Positions 1 through 11,549 are shown, counted from the first letter of the stretch. The stretch: DNA of 64,000 nt from Pseudozyma flocculosa PF-1 (GCF_000417875.1 NW_006920880.1:1-64000); one strand, 5' to 3'. Numbers and translations are program-made. The notes: generated by a model from the letters alone, not told the origin.

Positions 1-76
<76 letters not shown>
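1..76. repeat. (GA)n microsatellite at window edge
   Basis: An uninterrupted GA dinucleotide run fills the first 76 bases. It extends to the window edge, so its full length is unknown. Nothing coding overlaps it. Confidence 0.98.
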
Positions 77-80
<4 letters not shown>

Positions 81-3000
81 GCGAGCGGCCTGGATGTCGC
101 GTCACGATGCGCAAGACAGGGGCAGCTGAGCCGTAGCGTGACGGGACATGACGACAAGAAGATAAGCCAAGGCAGCTTGAAGCCGATAGGCCGTCGGAGG
201 GCCCAACGAGAGAAAGAGGGCAGTGACAAGGGGTGGGGGGTAACGTAGCCCATGCCAACAAGACCGCAAGCGCAAATGCAGACCAGGCCGGGGTCGGAGC
301 AAAGGAGCGAGACATGGCCTGGTTGTGGGGCGTGGCCGAGAGCGTTTCGCTGGGTTGGCCTAGCCGGGTCCGCTCAGAGGCGGCAGACCTGCCGGGCTAG
401 GGACAGTGGTAGGTCGGTCAGACATGTCTCGGCCAGCCAAGAAGCAAGTCAGCGTTCATGGTGAGTCGATCTGGCGGTTCGTCGATCTGTGCCCAGCGAC
501 GAAGACCGTGGCCTTGCACATGACGACGACGACGACGACGACGACGTGCGCCTAGCTCGTGTACTGCGCAAGCAAGCAACCAACCAATTAACGAGACCTG
601 GCAGACGTCAGGCTGGCGCTTGCTCGACCTTGCTTGTGCCTTGCCGCTTTCTTCATGGCCAGCCTCCCGGATCCAGGAAACCGACACCGAGGCCACGTGG
701 AACCTTGGCCAGGGTCCCGAGTCGAGTACATATTATATTAGTCGGAAGCAGAATCGGAACGGCCTTCCATTTCTGCAATCTGCAGATTGCTTACCGATCG
801 GCATGCTTTTGCAGCGGCAGGGGCCGGCGTACAGAAGATGTAGAATCTCAAGTCAGCAAGGGCGGGCCGACAGGCGGGCAGCCAGACGAGAAGAAAGTCT
901 GCTTGGCTCTCTCGTCAGGCGGTGCTGCAACTGGCCGAGGTCGAGTTCGAGGTCGAGGCCCTGTGCCATCTTTTTGCGGAGGCGATTGAAGGCGGAAGGT
1001 TTGCAGCCAAAGGTACTCTTAGGTTGCACCGCCAGCACCGCAACTCCGCCCCTCCTGGTGGCTGCATGCAAACACAGACTTAGAGGCGGCGAGCGTCCAG
1101 ACAGGCCTAACATTGGCTAGGCTTCTATGGCCCAGACCATCAGGTGATTCAAAGACAAAGACTGGTTGGCCAGACCTTTTTGCCTTTGGCCACCCGACGT
1201 CGACAGCCATCCGCTCTTCACGTGGATCGCCGCAGCTGCCACCGGCCGCCCATCGACCTTCCCCTGTCTCCGCAGTTGCTCAAGAGTACGGACGCAGTGG
1301 GTGGCTGCTCCATCCGCTCCGCAGACGCTTCTCTTTGCCGCCAACGTGTACCCGTACCACCGCTTTGACTGCACAAACAAGCATGTCTGCATGCCAACAT
1401 GTACCAGGGCATCGGTGCGCTGCGTCTGCGTCCAAACAAACCCGCAGCCTCTCTTCAGGCCGCATGGTCGAAACGGCATGCCAAGCCTCGCAGAGTCCAT
1501 CCTGCACATTGTTGCCACCACTGATGCCGCTCAGTCTTAGTCCGACAGGGGGCCCACCGGCTAGCTCTTGCGTTCAACGCCTCCTCACCATCGCGCGGCA
1601 AGCTCACCGGTCGCTTGACGTTCCTCTCCTTGGCTCGAGGGATGCGATTCGGGCTCTGCTCCGCCCATCGTACCATTTCCAGCTCTACGACAAGCCTCCC
1701 GACGGAGACAGGTCAACAATGGTCGCCCGACCGTCGAGGCTGTCGAGGCGCTTTTCCTCCCCTGGTGCGGTCAGTCGGTGTGTATGCACATACGTGCAAC
1801 TATGGTCCGTGTTCGTCTGGCCGCTCCGGAACAGCCTGATGCTTCTCCGACCCACAATCTCAACGGCGTGCACTTAGCAAGCGCATCCCTACTCGGGCGC
1901 AGATGTTGGCCGCTCGACTAGTCCGCCCGTCGGTGTCCGACTGCAAGGTCCGACGCCTCTAGCCTAGTCGGACACGTCCCTCGCTCCAGCCTTGCTCCGC
2001 ATCCGGAACTCTACGCGTATCAGCCCGCCGTAACTACGGCAACCTCTTCCTGCAGGGTCGCAATCAGGATCGTCAGGGTCTCGGTGCCATCCGTCCGCAT
2101 GGCGAGTGTGCCACACTTTGCCTCTCGTCGGCCGATCGGTCTCGGGACGAGTCGCAAGATATCGTCCAACAACTCGAACTGGTCTTGCCAGCGCCTGGCC
2201 CACCTTGTCTCCTGATGGTCCTAGCAAGCACCGGATCTGCCACCTCAGCTTCCCATGGTCAGCTGCAATGTGCGTCAAGATGGGCCCTTCTGGAACGCCA
2301 AGCACCGCGTCCGAGGGACCTGCTCAGATCCGAGACTGCTGCAAGGCAAGCGCACATCTCGCTGGCAGGTGAAAATCGCCGGATCTCGTCCAAGGGCTTA
2401 GACCTTCGCGATACACTTCTCAATCGATTCGACTGACCCTTTACCGACTGTCCAGCGTGTCCTGGCGACGTGATTGTTTCTCCGAGCACTGACAGCTCGA
2501 CATAACGGCTTGTCTGCTGCTAGAGCCACGGGAAATGGGCAGGATGCCACTGGTCGAGACCGCGACGACTATCCGGGATCGACGACCACAACGTCACGAC
2601 GAGCGGACACCAGTCCACTTATGACGGGGTTAAGGCTGCCTCGACGCACCCACCCGTAGGTGCCGGCCTCTTGGCATGCCTTTCTCCCACACCCTGTGGC
2701 GATCGTCGGCACATGTTTCTCAGGAGCAAACTGTCACCCGCGCACGCTCCAAGCGGTCCGGAGCGAGCGAACACTGCTCGTACACTGGTCTAGTTACGCC
2801 AAAGGCTGAAGGCGGCGGCTACTTTGCTGGTGCGCGCTGAGCGGCAGGTGCTAGACTTGGCAGAGTCAAGCTCATCCGTCCCGCCGACCACGTCTCGATG
2901 CCCGCCGTGTTCCGGGTGCTGGTCTCCGAGTCCGCTCAGTCCGCTCCGATGCCCCCCCCCACGATCGGTGGCTCAGTCCCGTCGATCGCCCGTCGCGTCC

Positions 3001-3264
3001 TCTCCCATCCCCGGATGCTTTCAATCAGCACCGAAAGCAACGATCTGTCCAGACATGGTGCGACTCGACCTACCACTCGATAGCGACAGCGCCCTACTCT
3101 ATTCCATCCGGCCTGCCTGGAAACACCCCTGTGTGACTTGCTTGTGAGGCTGCAGCTCCGCTGCAACTGCAAAACAAAAAAGAAGACTGATACAGGGGGC
3201 TCGTATGGTACAATGGACATTGCCTGCACTCCGCCGCCGCAGGTTGATGAGCTGCCGGGCCGTT
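77..3264. other. spacer without a supportable gene
   Basis: About 3.2 kb downstream of the YOS9 stop. Open frames here are short, overlap each other on both strands, and show no domain, no consistent splice structure and no family resemblance. It contains a GAC microsatellite at 522-546. No tRNA-like A/B box pair was noticed. It may hold the 3' UTR of YOS9 at its right end and promoter or UTR sequence of a gene outside the window. Confidence 0.6.
522..546. repeat. (GAC)n microsatellite
   Basis: Eight consecutive GAC units plus one base in non-coding sequence. Confidence 0.95.
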
Positions 3265-5766
3265 TCAGGGTTCGACCTTGCCTGCAGCCGGGACGGCGCC
3301 CTCCTTGGCCTTCTCTCGCTTACGGTGTTCGGCCTCGTAGAACCGCTTGGCCCTTTCGCCAAGGCTGTCGCCGACCTTCTTCATCCGACCGTTGCGCGGG
3401 AAGTTGACCGGCTGCTGCGTCTCCTCGTCGGCGCTTCTGCCCCGTCCGGCGGCTCCGGCGCGACGAGCAGCTTCCTGGACAGGATCGCTGCCGGTGGATC
3501 CCGCATCGAATGCTCCTGCGTCCGCATCCTCGTCTTCGCCGCCTTTGGCCTGATCAGGCCGGTTCAGCGGGTCGTCCCTCAGTGCATCGAGAAGCTCTTG
3601 GTAGAGGTCCTGGAAGGCTTCTGCTGACTCCCCGGGAACCAGAGTCGTCTGCGATGTCGCGCCTCCATCTGCGGAGCCCGCCGCCTCGTCCGCATGCTGG
3701 CGACGCGCACTCCTTTTGTGCGCCTGGCTGAGCTTGTCCTCGATCGTCTTTGCGATCAGCCGTTGGGCCTCGGCGTCGTTGCCCACGGCATTCAAGACAC
3801 CGGATCCGTCCAGGATATCCGTGAGATCGAGCTGGATGTCGTTGTCGGGCCGTCTCCGTCGGCTGCGCCTGGAACCGCTCTTGCTAGCCTCGTGATCGTC
3901 GCCCGGAACGGCATCCGCCCCGTGAGACTCGTCGCGGAGTGCTTCGTCGGCATCGACGTAGGAGCGTGCGCGCTCCTCGACAGCCTCCTCCTCGGTCAGC
4001 ACGTCGACCAGCAGCTTGCCGTCTTCGTCCAGGGCAATCTGGAAAAACATTTCCTCGTCCGCATAGCCGCCGTCGAACTCGTCCAGATCGTAGCGGTCGC
4101 GGTAGGCCACCTCTGGCTCCTCTCCGTCCAGCAGCTCCTCTTCAAGGTAGCCTTCGCCGCCGAGAGCTTCGTCGTAGAAGTCATCGTGCACGGAGCTGTA
4201 CTGGGAAAGGTCTCCATATGTGTGGCTGCCGGGATCGTCGATGTGGTCTACAGTGGTCTCCGATGGATGCAGAGGATCAGGGGCGCTAGTTGCAGCACTG
4301 CCGGATGACTGGGGAGCGCTTTGACTGCTCTCGGCCGCCGCCCCGCCACGTCTGTCCACACCCTCGCCCTGCAAAGTGCCGTGGGTGCTCCAGGCGCCAT
4401 CTGACTGAGCTTCCCTGCCTGCATCTCGAGCATCTTCGAGAGCTGTGCCTGCCCAATCGTCGCGGACGATCTTGTGACACCTGACCGGATGCATGCTGTC
4501 ATCTCTGGGCCCTCGAAAGGCGGGCTCGTTGCAGAGCCGTGATGTCTCGACGATGACAACGTAGTTGCAGATGGTGGTCTCTTTGACCGCGACGATCTGG
4601 TCACCGAGCCCTTTGCTGTTGCCGCAGTGGAACTGGATCTCGATCGAGCGCGGCTGGTTGTTGATGTTGCACAGGGTGCCATCGGACCACGTCTGCGTAA
4701 TGTAGCGCTGGCGATTGAGGCTGGCGCCGGTCGACGCAGAGGCAGCAGGCGAGGAGGAAGCAGAGGCGAGGCGCGAATGGATCTGCATCTCTTCGGCATG
4801 CAGCTCCTCCTCGTCCCAGTCGCCAAATTGGACCACCTCGATGAGCTCGGTGCCGGTGCCAGTGGGGATGCCGATGGCGGTCGATATCGAGCCTTTGGAC
4901 GTCTTGGACGCCGCTTGAGTGGACGTGGCGGTGCCTTGCGCCCTGCCTGACCTGCGATTGTCGGGATCGACGATACGATCGTTTTCGGGCTTCCACCGCC
5001 CGAGGGTGAAGGCATCGTAAGCAGGGTCGGCTACTGGGGTGCGAAGCTTGGCGACCTCTGCCGCTGCTTTGACGGCGGCCTTTTTACCTTCGGCACCGCC
5101 ACCTGCGCCCTTGTGTGCGCGGTCGGCCGCCGAGGCGGGTGTGAGGGCTCTGAATTGGCGAACGTCTTTGCCGTGGCAGAAGCTGTAGGTGAACCAGTCA
5201 ATGGTGTGGAAAAGGCAGATGCGTTTGAGGGGCTCGAGGAGGTGGAGGGCGCGTGCCACGAGGGCTTGGCGAGGGAGCGAGGATGTCACGTTGTCGAGCG
5301 CATCGAGGGCAGAAGAAGGGGCGGAGGGCTGTGGCGTGGTAAAGTCTGAGACGGCGCAAAGGTGCGCAGTGTCGACGCTGGATCGGTGGAGCAGCCACGT
5401 GAGGGGTGGCTGTGCCGTTGCGGCACGATCTTGTGGCGACGAGGGGTGCGCGGCATGTCCGCCAGTGACTGCTACGGCGAAGGCGTCCGTGTCGAGGGCG
5501 TGGGCTCGATCGTCAAGGTCTGCAGCGTGGCGCTGCTGCTGCTGCTGCTGCATGATGGTGATGGCCGTGCTGTTGCGGATGGGGAGGTTGTTGGAGTCAT
5601 AGAGCGGGCCGAGCTGGAGTTGAAAAGCGGGGCGTGCAAAGACATCCTGGGGAAAGGAGGCCGATGCCGCGGCGATGCAGCATGGGCCGATGAGGAGCCA
5701 GGCAAAGAGGGGGGCAAGGGCAGCGAGCTGGCGCAAGAGGGCGCGGCTGGGCGACCAAGGCGGCAT
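3265..5766 (-). CDS. YOS9: YOS9/OS-9 family ER lectin (MRH domain)
   Basis: Single exon, 833 residues. OS-9/Yos9 proteins sit in the ER lumen, bind trimmed N-glycans on misfolded glycoproteins and hand them to the HRD1 ubiquitin-ligase complex for ER-associated degradation. The start chosen at 5766 gives a classic signal peptide (residues about 1-37, core LAALAPLFAWLLIG); the frame stays open 71 codons further upstream to 5979, but that extension would bury the signal. The family motif WFTYSFCHGKDVRQF lies near residue 188. The MRH (mannose-6-phosphate receptor homology) domain spans about residues 355-420, and the Q-R-E-Y sugar-binding set can be read in ITQTW, QPRSIEI, VKETTIC and CNYVVIV. 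The second half is acidic and low-complexity. There is no C-terminal HDEL-type retention signal (it ends in GKVEP), so luminal retention would depend on partners. It is transcribed divergently from the sorting nexin. Confidence 0.92.
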   Translation of the reverse strand: MPPWSPSRALLRQLAALAPLFAWLLIGPCCIAAASASFPQDVFARPAFQLQLGPLYDSNNLPIRNSTAITIMQQQQQQRHAADLDDRAHALDTDAFAVAVTGGHAAHPSSPQDRAATAQPPLTWLLHRSSVDTAHLCAVSDFTTPQPSAPSSALDALDNVTSSLPRQALVARALHLLEPLKRICLFHTIDWFTYSFCHGKDVRQFRALTPASAADRAHKGAGGGAEGKKAAVKAAAEVAKLRTPVADPAYDAFTLGRWKPENDRIVDPDNRRSGRAQGTATSTQAASKTSKGSISTAIGIPTGTGTELIEVVQFGDWDEEELHAEEMQIHSRLASASSSPAASASTGASLNRQRYITQTWSDGTLCNINNQPRSIEIQFHCGNSKGLGDQIVAVKETTICNYVVIVETSRLCNEPAFRGPRDDSMHPVRCHKIVRDDWAGTALEDARDAGREAQSDGAWSTHGTLQGEGVDRRGGAAAESSQSAPQSSGSAATSAPDPLHPSETTVDHIDDPGSHTYGDLSQYSSVHDDFYDEALGGEGYLEEELLDGEEPEVAYRDRYDLDEFDGGYADEEMFFQIALDEDGKLLVDVLTEEEAVEERARSYVDADEALRDESHGADAVPGDDHEASKSGSRRSRRRRPDNDIQLDLTDILDGSGVLNAVGNDAEAQRLIAKTIEDKLSQAHKRSARRQHADEAAGSADGGATSQTTLVPGESAEAFQDLYQELLDALRDDPLNRPDQAKGGEDEDADAGAFDAGSTGSDPVQEAARRAGAAGRGRSADEETQQPVNFPRNGRMKKVGDSLGERAKRFYEAEHRKREKAKEGAVPAAGKVEP

Positions 5767-6634
5767 GGCAGATGATTGGGAGAAAGCGTCGGTGCGCGAG
5801 GGAGGGATGGTGGAGACTGTCGAGGGCAAGGCTGCGGCGAAGGCGTGGGGCGGGGGACTGCTGCGTGAAGCGGCGGCTACGCTGAGGCAGCAGGGATGAG
5901 CATGGTCCGCGTGTAGGGCTTGATGGACAGCAGCTAGGTGGTTGAGTGGTAGTGGGTAGGCAGACTGTGTAGGAGCCAAGGCGAGGTGGCGGCGAGGTGG
6001 GTCGCGGACGAGGCTGCCAGCAGTCAGGCGGCGTCAGGGCCAGCGGGGCATCAAGTGGGGGCAGGCAGCGAGGCAGCGAGGCAGCGAGGCAGCGAGGCAG
6101 CGAGGCAGCGAGGCAGCGACAGAGGGGTGGCGGGCGGCGGCAACCGACGTGGCTCAATCGTGCGAGAGGGCAAAGTGGAGGGAGGTGCTCTGGGGCCACC
6201 AGCCAACCCATCCTAGCCTGCCTCCAAGCGGGGCCACCAGGCCTAGCAGCGTTGGGCCGCGCTCAAGCTGGGGCAAAGGGCCTGGACCCGGCGCACGGCT
6301 GGCCTGCCCTCCTGTTGGGCACAGGCCCGCCCACCAACCAACCAACCAGCCCAGCGTCAGCCCAGAGGCCAGCCCAGGCCAGCCCAGCGCAGGCAGCGCG
6401 TCGTTGGGCCCATCGCGCCAACTCGTCCATCTCTCTACCCTTTGCCCGCTCTCCCTCGCCACACACTCATCTGGCCGCACTCGGATCGCACCCATCCCGG
6501 TGCAGACATACACGCAGATCCTACCACCCTTCGGTCGCCTGCTATTGCTACGCTGTCCAGCCACCCCACCCCCGCAAACACTCGACCCTCAACGCTGGCC
6601 TTCAGCCAACACACCACCCTACACTTCGTCCGCC
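5767..6634. promoter_or_regulatory. divergent YOS9 / sorting-nexin promoter region
   Basis: The 868 bases between two divergent start codons must hold both promoters. The half near YOS9 carries an 8-base minisatellite (6063-6118) and the middle has short CCAA and CCAG/GCCC runs (about 6331-6400). No clear TATA box was recognised. Confidence 0.6.
6063..6118. repeat. 8-bp minisatellite, unit AGGCAGCG x7
   Basis: Seven perfect head-to-tail copies of AGGCAGCG in the divergent promoter region, about 300 bases upstream of the YOS9 start. Such arrays change copy number readily. Confidence 0.95.
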
Positions 6635-9348
6635 ATGGACCAGCACGACCCCGACCTCGATCCCTTTCAGATCCCAGACGAGGATCGACCCACCGCCTCG
6701 TCGTCCCCACCCCGATCGCCACGTCGTCCGGCTCAACCCATCCCTGCCAGTGCCAGTGACAACAACGCCTCACCCTCGCCCTCGTCCCCCTCGCCTCTTG
6801 CACACGACCCGCATGTGCCCGGCGACGACCTCTCCAGCCCTTTCGCTAGCGCTCTGAATCTCGACGATACCACGCCACAGGTCCGCACAGAGCTCCAAGA
6901 CCACTCTCATAACCCGCAAAACGACCGAGAGGCATTCGTAGCCGCCAAACCTGCACAGCCCGCCTCGCCTTCGCACGACTCCGACCACTCCTCCACGCCC
7001 CATTCGGCCACAGGGACGGCAGAGCCTGCGCAGCGTCGCGGACAAGCGCCATCAGAGTCGCAGTCCAACATCGTCAAACCCACCGTTGCTCTGCCGCCTT
7101 CCACCATCGAGGTGTGTTGCCCTTGAATCGGGATCCCTTGTGGCCGGCGCCACCCCTGACACACACACACACAACACATTCTTCGCCTGGATGACGCATC
7201 CCCCCACAGATCGTCGATGCGCAAAAGACGAGCGACGGCGCATCGTCCTTCATCGCCTACGTCGTCCGCAACGGAGTGAGTGGATCCAGCTATGCCCTGC
7301 CCAACGTCGAGAACCCCGTGTGCCGGCCGCTGATCACCTGCTGCCCCCGTGTCTCCCGGTTCTCGTCCTTCCCAGGCAAGCGAGGCCAAGAGGAGATACT
7401 CTGAGTTCGAGGCGCTGCGAGAGGCGCTCGTCAAACTGCACCCGACCATCATCATACCACCCATCCCTTCCAAGCACACCCTGTCCGACTACGCCGCCAA
7501 GCAGAGCAAGGCGAAAGAGGACGCCACCATCATCGCCCGAAGGCGGAGGATGCTGCAGAGCTTCCTTCGACGCTGCGACAACCATCCTAAGCTTCGCGAC
7601 GACGAAGTCCTTCGCAAGTTCCTCGATGGTCGCTACTCGTGGCCCGAAATCCTCAACTCGCCGCCTCTCTCCCACCTCCCAAAGTCGAACCTAAAGGCGC
7701 CAGCGCAGAACCCGGCCGACCCTCACGCCTCGCCTGCGTACGCCTCCCTACCGCTACCCGCGTCGGCCTCGGCTCTAAAGCAGCCCAATCAGAGGTTCAT
7801 CGACTCAGAGGCTTTCACCAATCGGTTCGCCAACCACCTCAGCGGCAGCATGGAAAAGGTCAATCGGCGGCTGATGCGAAGGTGGACAGGTGAGTGCCAC
7901 TCGTCTCCATGTGGACGCGGCCGCCTTGGGCGTTGAGGCGGCAAGATGACTGACGTGACGCTGCGACGTGCCCTGCCGACGCACAGAGGCATCTGGAGAC
8001 TACGCCGAGCTGGGCGCCATTCTCAACGGGTTCAGCCTCACAGAGTCAGGAAGCCTAGCCACAGCAATCGAGCGAACCGGCCAGGCAGCGGATTCAATCT
8101 ACATCTCAACCGGACAGATGGTGAGCGGCCCTGCTGAAGCCTCGCCTCATTCGTCTGACCGCAAAGCGAGGGAGCCTGAAGGCGCTGACAATCTTGCTGC
8201 GCACGCTGGCTCTCTGCCATTGTCGCCGCCGCAGCTGCGTGACTGGGAGGAGAAGTTCACCGAGCCTCTGCACGAGTACACGCAGTTCGCCGCCATCCTG
8301 CAGAAGCTGCTCAAGTGGCGACATCTCAAGCACCTGCAGTACGAGCTGGCTCAAGACGCGCTCGAAGCCAAGAAGATGCAGATTGTGGAGCTCGAACGGG
8401 TCGAGGCAGAGGCCCGAAGACTCGACGAGGCTCTAGAGCGCGGCGGGGCCGGGCTCCTGACAAACGGCAGGGTGACGGGTAGCGGTGTCGACGCCAACGG
8501 TATCAGGGATAGCGTCGGATCCAGCTTCCGTCCGCGCACTTCCCTTTACGGCTCTGCTGCCGAGGAAGAAGGACCGTCATCGAACAAAACCGACGGCCCT
8601 GCAGCCACGCAGGTAGAAACTGATGGCGGTTCGAGGGAACGCACGACGCCAGCATCTGCGAGCGCAAGCAGGTCTGAAGCGGCAAGACCTACGTCGCCGC
8701 CGCTATCGCCGGGCAAGAGAGCCTCGAGCTCCTCGCGATCGTCCGGCTACGGTCTGCTCGGCGCAATCACGCACACCTTCCACAGCGTCATGGATGTCGA
8801 TCGCGATGCCAGCCGAAGGAACAACATCGGCAAGCTCCGGGAGGATATCGCCATGGTGGGTTGTCAGCCGCTGCTCACTCGTCACACATCCTTGTGTGCC
8901 GTCCCCTGGCCTGACCACTCTCGTCTTTCCCCCGCGCGGTCTGCTCCACTCTGGCCACTTTCAGCTCGAGGAAGCGGTCTCCTTGACGGCCAATGATCTG
9001 CACTTTGCGACCACCGCGATCCAAACGGACCTGGACCGCTTCCAGCGACAAAAGGTGGCCGACTTCAAGCAGATGACACTCGAATTTGCCAAGATGCATC
9101 GTGAATACTGCCGACTGGTGCGTACGCAGACCGCGCGAGGCGGCTCTCGGCCATTTGGCGTCCAGACTTCTGACCCGTGCCAGTCGACCCCTTCACCGCG
9201 CCCGTTGATGCCACAGAACCTCGAGAACTGGAAAGAGGCAAAGGCGGAGATCGACAACATCGAGAAGCCCGAGGGCATGCCCGAGTCCAGCCTAGTGAGG
9301 AAACAGCGCGAGGATGGCGGCGGAGTCACGGTTCGGAACCGGTCTTAG
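6635..9348 (+). CDS. SNX41: PX-BAR sorting nexin, Snx41/Atg20 type
   Basis: Join 6635-7111, 7210-7275, 7376-7889, 7987-8120, 8235-8855, 8965-9117, 9217-9348; 698 residues. Snx41/Atg20 proteins bind PI3P on endosomes and pre-autophagosomal membranes, pair with Snx4, and serve retrieval of cargo from endosomes and selective autophagy. The N-terminal 155 residues are disordered and Ser/Pro-rich. The PX domain follows (about 160-270), with RRYSEFEALR and the PPIPSKH loop that contact the lipid head group, and IIARRRRMLQSFL after it. The BAR-like coiled-coil region (about 350-690) is split by a Ser-rich insert, typical of this subfamily, and ends in MHREYCRLNLENWKEAKAEID once the last intron is removed. 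Two introns (8121-8234, 9118-9216) are multiples of three with no stop, so the spliced form is inferred from family similarity. Assignment to Snx41 rather than Atg20 is not settled. Confidence 0.85.
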
Positions 9349-9534
9349 CGCGCCGCAACGTCTCGGAGGGGGCCAGAGTTGTCATGCAGCTCAAGCTCTT
9401 GCAGCCATGTTATCATGATCTCGGACGACTTGTCCGGCTTGGATATCGAAGCTCGAGCGTAGCAGCGGTGGACACCGTGCAAGAAAACCAGCAGGTTCTC
9501 TTAAGCCATGGACAGAGGCCTTTGGCTACCCAGT

Positions 9535-10172
9535 TCACGCTTTCTTGATCATGGACACGATCTGCGACTCCAATCTGTGGCGTTTGGCTCCCGATGTGCA
9601 AAGTTTCGACGGTCGATCAGCCTCTGGCTGCAAAGATGCCCGAAGCTATATCGGCCCGGCGCAGCTCACTTCTCAATCCTTCGCTTGATGGCGCTAGGAG
9701 GATGCCAGACAAGCAGCGCGAAGTCGGGATCAACGCAGGCCCGCTCTAGCCGTCGGGTACGAGAGCAACTCACAGCGGAGTTCGATCGGTCCCCAGTTTC
9801 TCGCATATCGCCTGCACATTGCTCTGCGTCAGGGGAAGCTTGGAGTAGGCGAGAAGGAAGAGGTTCGCAACCTGAAGGATGGACCGAGACGCAAGAGAAC
9901 AGGAGGGGTGGCCCTCGGAATCAGAGGCCTGCCGCCAGGTACCCGTCGCTTCGCGCACGTACCTCATCCGGCGTCCAGGGGATCTATTGGTCCGAAGAAT
10001 CGTGGCAGGGAACGAAGAAGATCAGCAAAAGCACTGACTTGCATCGAGGTATCTCGTTGGACCTGCGTTCGAGGCCCAAGCTTACCGCTTTTTCGGCATT
10101 GGTGGGCGTGCCGTGCTCCCCTCCCGTCTCGACTTTGCGGGCGTTGGCTTTGACGTGGGTCTTGCGCACCAT
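9535..10172 (-). CDS. divergent Myb/SANT-like minigene (copy on - strand)
   Basis: Proposed complement join 9535-9574, 9774-9871, 10086-10172; 74 residues. No family is recognised by name. Exon 1 (29 codons, start at 10172) ends at a GTAAGC donor. Exon 2 encodes VANLFLLAYSKLPL and ICEKLGTDRTP, which align with LFHMVYERKPL and EMLGRT of the + strand minigenes beside it. Exon 3 encodes LESQIVSMIKKA and a stop. The intron after LGTDRTP is phase 2, the same place and phase as in the three + strand copies, which is the best evidence that this is a true relative. Differences: it lacks the first helix tryptophan, has an extra upstream intron and has a shortened third helix without the SCxLK motif, so it may be a degenerating copy. 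It lies head to head with the next gene. Confidence 0.5.
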
Positions 10173-10619
10173 GGCGTCGCAGCAGGCTGGTCTGTATCCG
10201 CTTCGTAGGAGCGGTTACTTGAGTCGGCTCGAGAGCAGTGGTGTGGTTGCGGAGGGGAAGTCAGAACGTCGAGGGGTCAGGCATCTCAAATCGTCGGCGA
10301 GTTAATGCGTCAATTAGGGCAATCGCCAGCAGCGAGCGGCGAGGTGCGGAACGAGGCCGAGCTGTGCATCGCCGTGCGTCGGATTCGCTCCGCCCTCTTG
10401 CCTTTCGGTCTCAAGTTCCCGCCCTCCGCTTTTCCAAAAGGGCGGACGCGACCCCGCTGGTAGCGGTCTGGACCAACCCCGACTGCCTGTAGCGCGCACC
10501 GTTCGAATCGACCATCATCTTCCAATTAGCTCGAGCACATCCATTCTCCACGAAAAAGAGGTCATCTATCCAGCTCTCTACGATACTCTACCACGGCTCC
10601 ATCGCCCAAGAAGTCGAGG
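10173..10619. promoter_or_regulatory. divergent promoter region of two minigenes
   Basis: 447 bases separate the divergent starts at 10172 and 10620. No recognised element stands out. A longer open frame crosses this stretch on + but has no family support. Confidence 0.45.
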
Positions 10620-11017
10620 ATGGCCCCAGCAAAGAGCAGCTCGCAGGCCCAGCCCTGGACGGCAGAAGAGGTCAAGCTCCTGTTCAATATGGCCTATCCG
10701 CGCGCGAGCCCGAACCTCAAGCAGCTGGCCGAGCAGCTCGGTCGAAGCCAGGGGTGAGTAGAGAGTCCTCTCTCCGTCCAGGCTCGAGTTGTGTGCTCTT
10801 TGCTGACTGAGGTAAGGCCCCCGTCCGGATCACGACATTGATCGCCAGCTCCTGCAAGATGAAGCTTCATTCCATGCGCACGGCCGTCGAGGATCTGGTC
10901 GCAAGCTGGGGCACGACTGCCAAGGATGCCAGCTCGAGCGGCGCCGCTGTGTCGCAAAAGAAGAGGAAGATCCAGCCCGAGGAGGCCGTCAACGATGCGC
11001 GCAACGAACACCCTTGA
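10620..11017 (+). CDS. small Myb/SANT-like protein, paralog 1
   Basis: Join 10620-10753, 10849-11017; 100 residues. Function unknown. The fold looks like a single Myb/SANT-type three-helix domain: helix 1 around PWTAEEVKLLFNMAY (residues 12-26), helix 2 ending in AEQLGRS (about 36-42), helix 3 SCKMKLHSMRTAVEDLVASW (about 46-65). The third helix would carry DNA contacts if it behaves like Myb, but SANT domains of this size can also bind proteins. A basic KKRK cluster after the fold (about residue 83) could be a nuclear localisation signal. The single intron is phase 2, has a GTGAGT donor and CTGAC branch-like sequence, and falls exactly between helices 2 and 3, as in the two paralogs downstream. 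Confidence 0.75.
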
Positions 11018-11549
11018 CTGAGCGAGGCGGACAGGCCCAAGGCGGAGAGTGCCGCGATCTGAACCGGGCTCGAGAGTCTCGTCCGGTTCACCCTTATGGC
11101 GCTTCGCTTGCTATCACGAGCTCACTCAAATGCTGCTGGACCAGTGTCAAGACCCGTGGGGTGGCTACAGAGGCCGAGCGGCACCTTCCTTGTTCTCGAA
11201 ATGCCAGGTGTTCCAAACCGTTGAATGCGAAGGCCGGACCGTGTGCGAAAGTTCTAGATAACAGCGGGGCGAGCGTGCGGTACGGACAAGCGTAACGGAG
11301 CGGAGGCTCAAGGGGCGTCGGTGGTCAACAAAGCCGCCTTACGCAGGCTGACTTCCGCGCCTGGCTTTCCGCACCTGCTCGCCCGACGAGTGTGTGATCT
11401 GAGGGTCATCTCAGCTCGCGACCAATCGCAAGCAGATCCGCTTCATCACACCACACCCTGCCTTTCTCCCACCATCTCCTCCGAAGACAGCGGAGCACGG
11501 CCCGAACACCACCGCTCCTCAACGACATACTGACAACAGCAAAGCAACG
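11018..11549. other. spacer between minigenes 1 and 2
   Basis: 532 bases expected to hold the 3' UTR of paralog 1 and the promoter of paralog 2. No gene, repeat or shared upstream motif was noticed. Confidence 0.5.

Noticed and set aside
1113..1877. 254-codon + strand open frame near the left end
   Set aside because: Composition is random Ser/Arg/Pro and several other frames overlap it; nothing recognisable.
9508..10305. 265-codon + strand open frame
   Set aside because: Antisense to the proposed - strand minigene; random Arg/Ser composition and no homologous motif.
10495..10515. GTTCGAATC-like sequence considered as a tRNA B box
   Set aside because: No matching T stem, acceptor stem or A box at a fitting distance.
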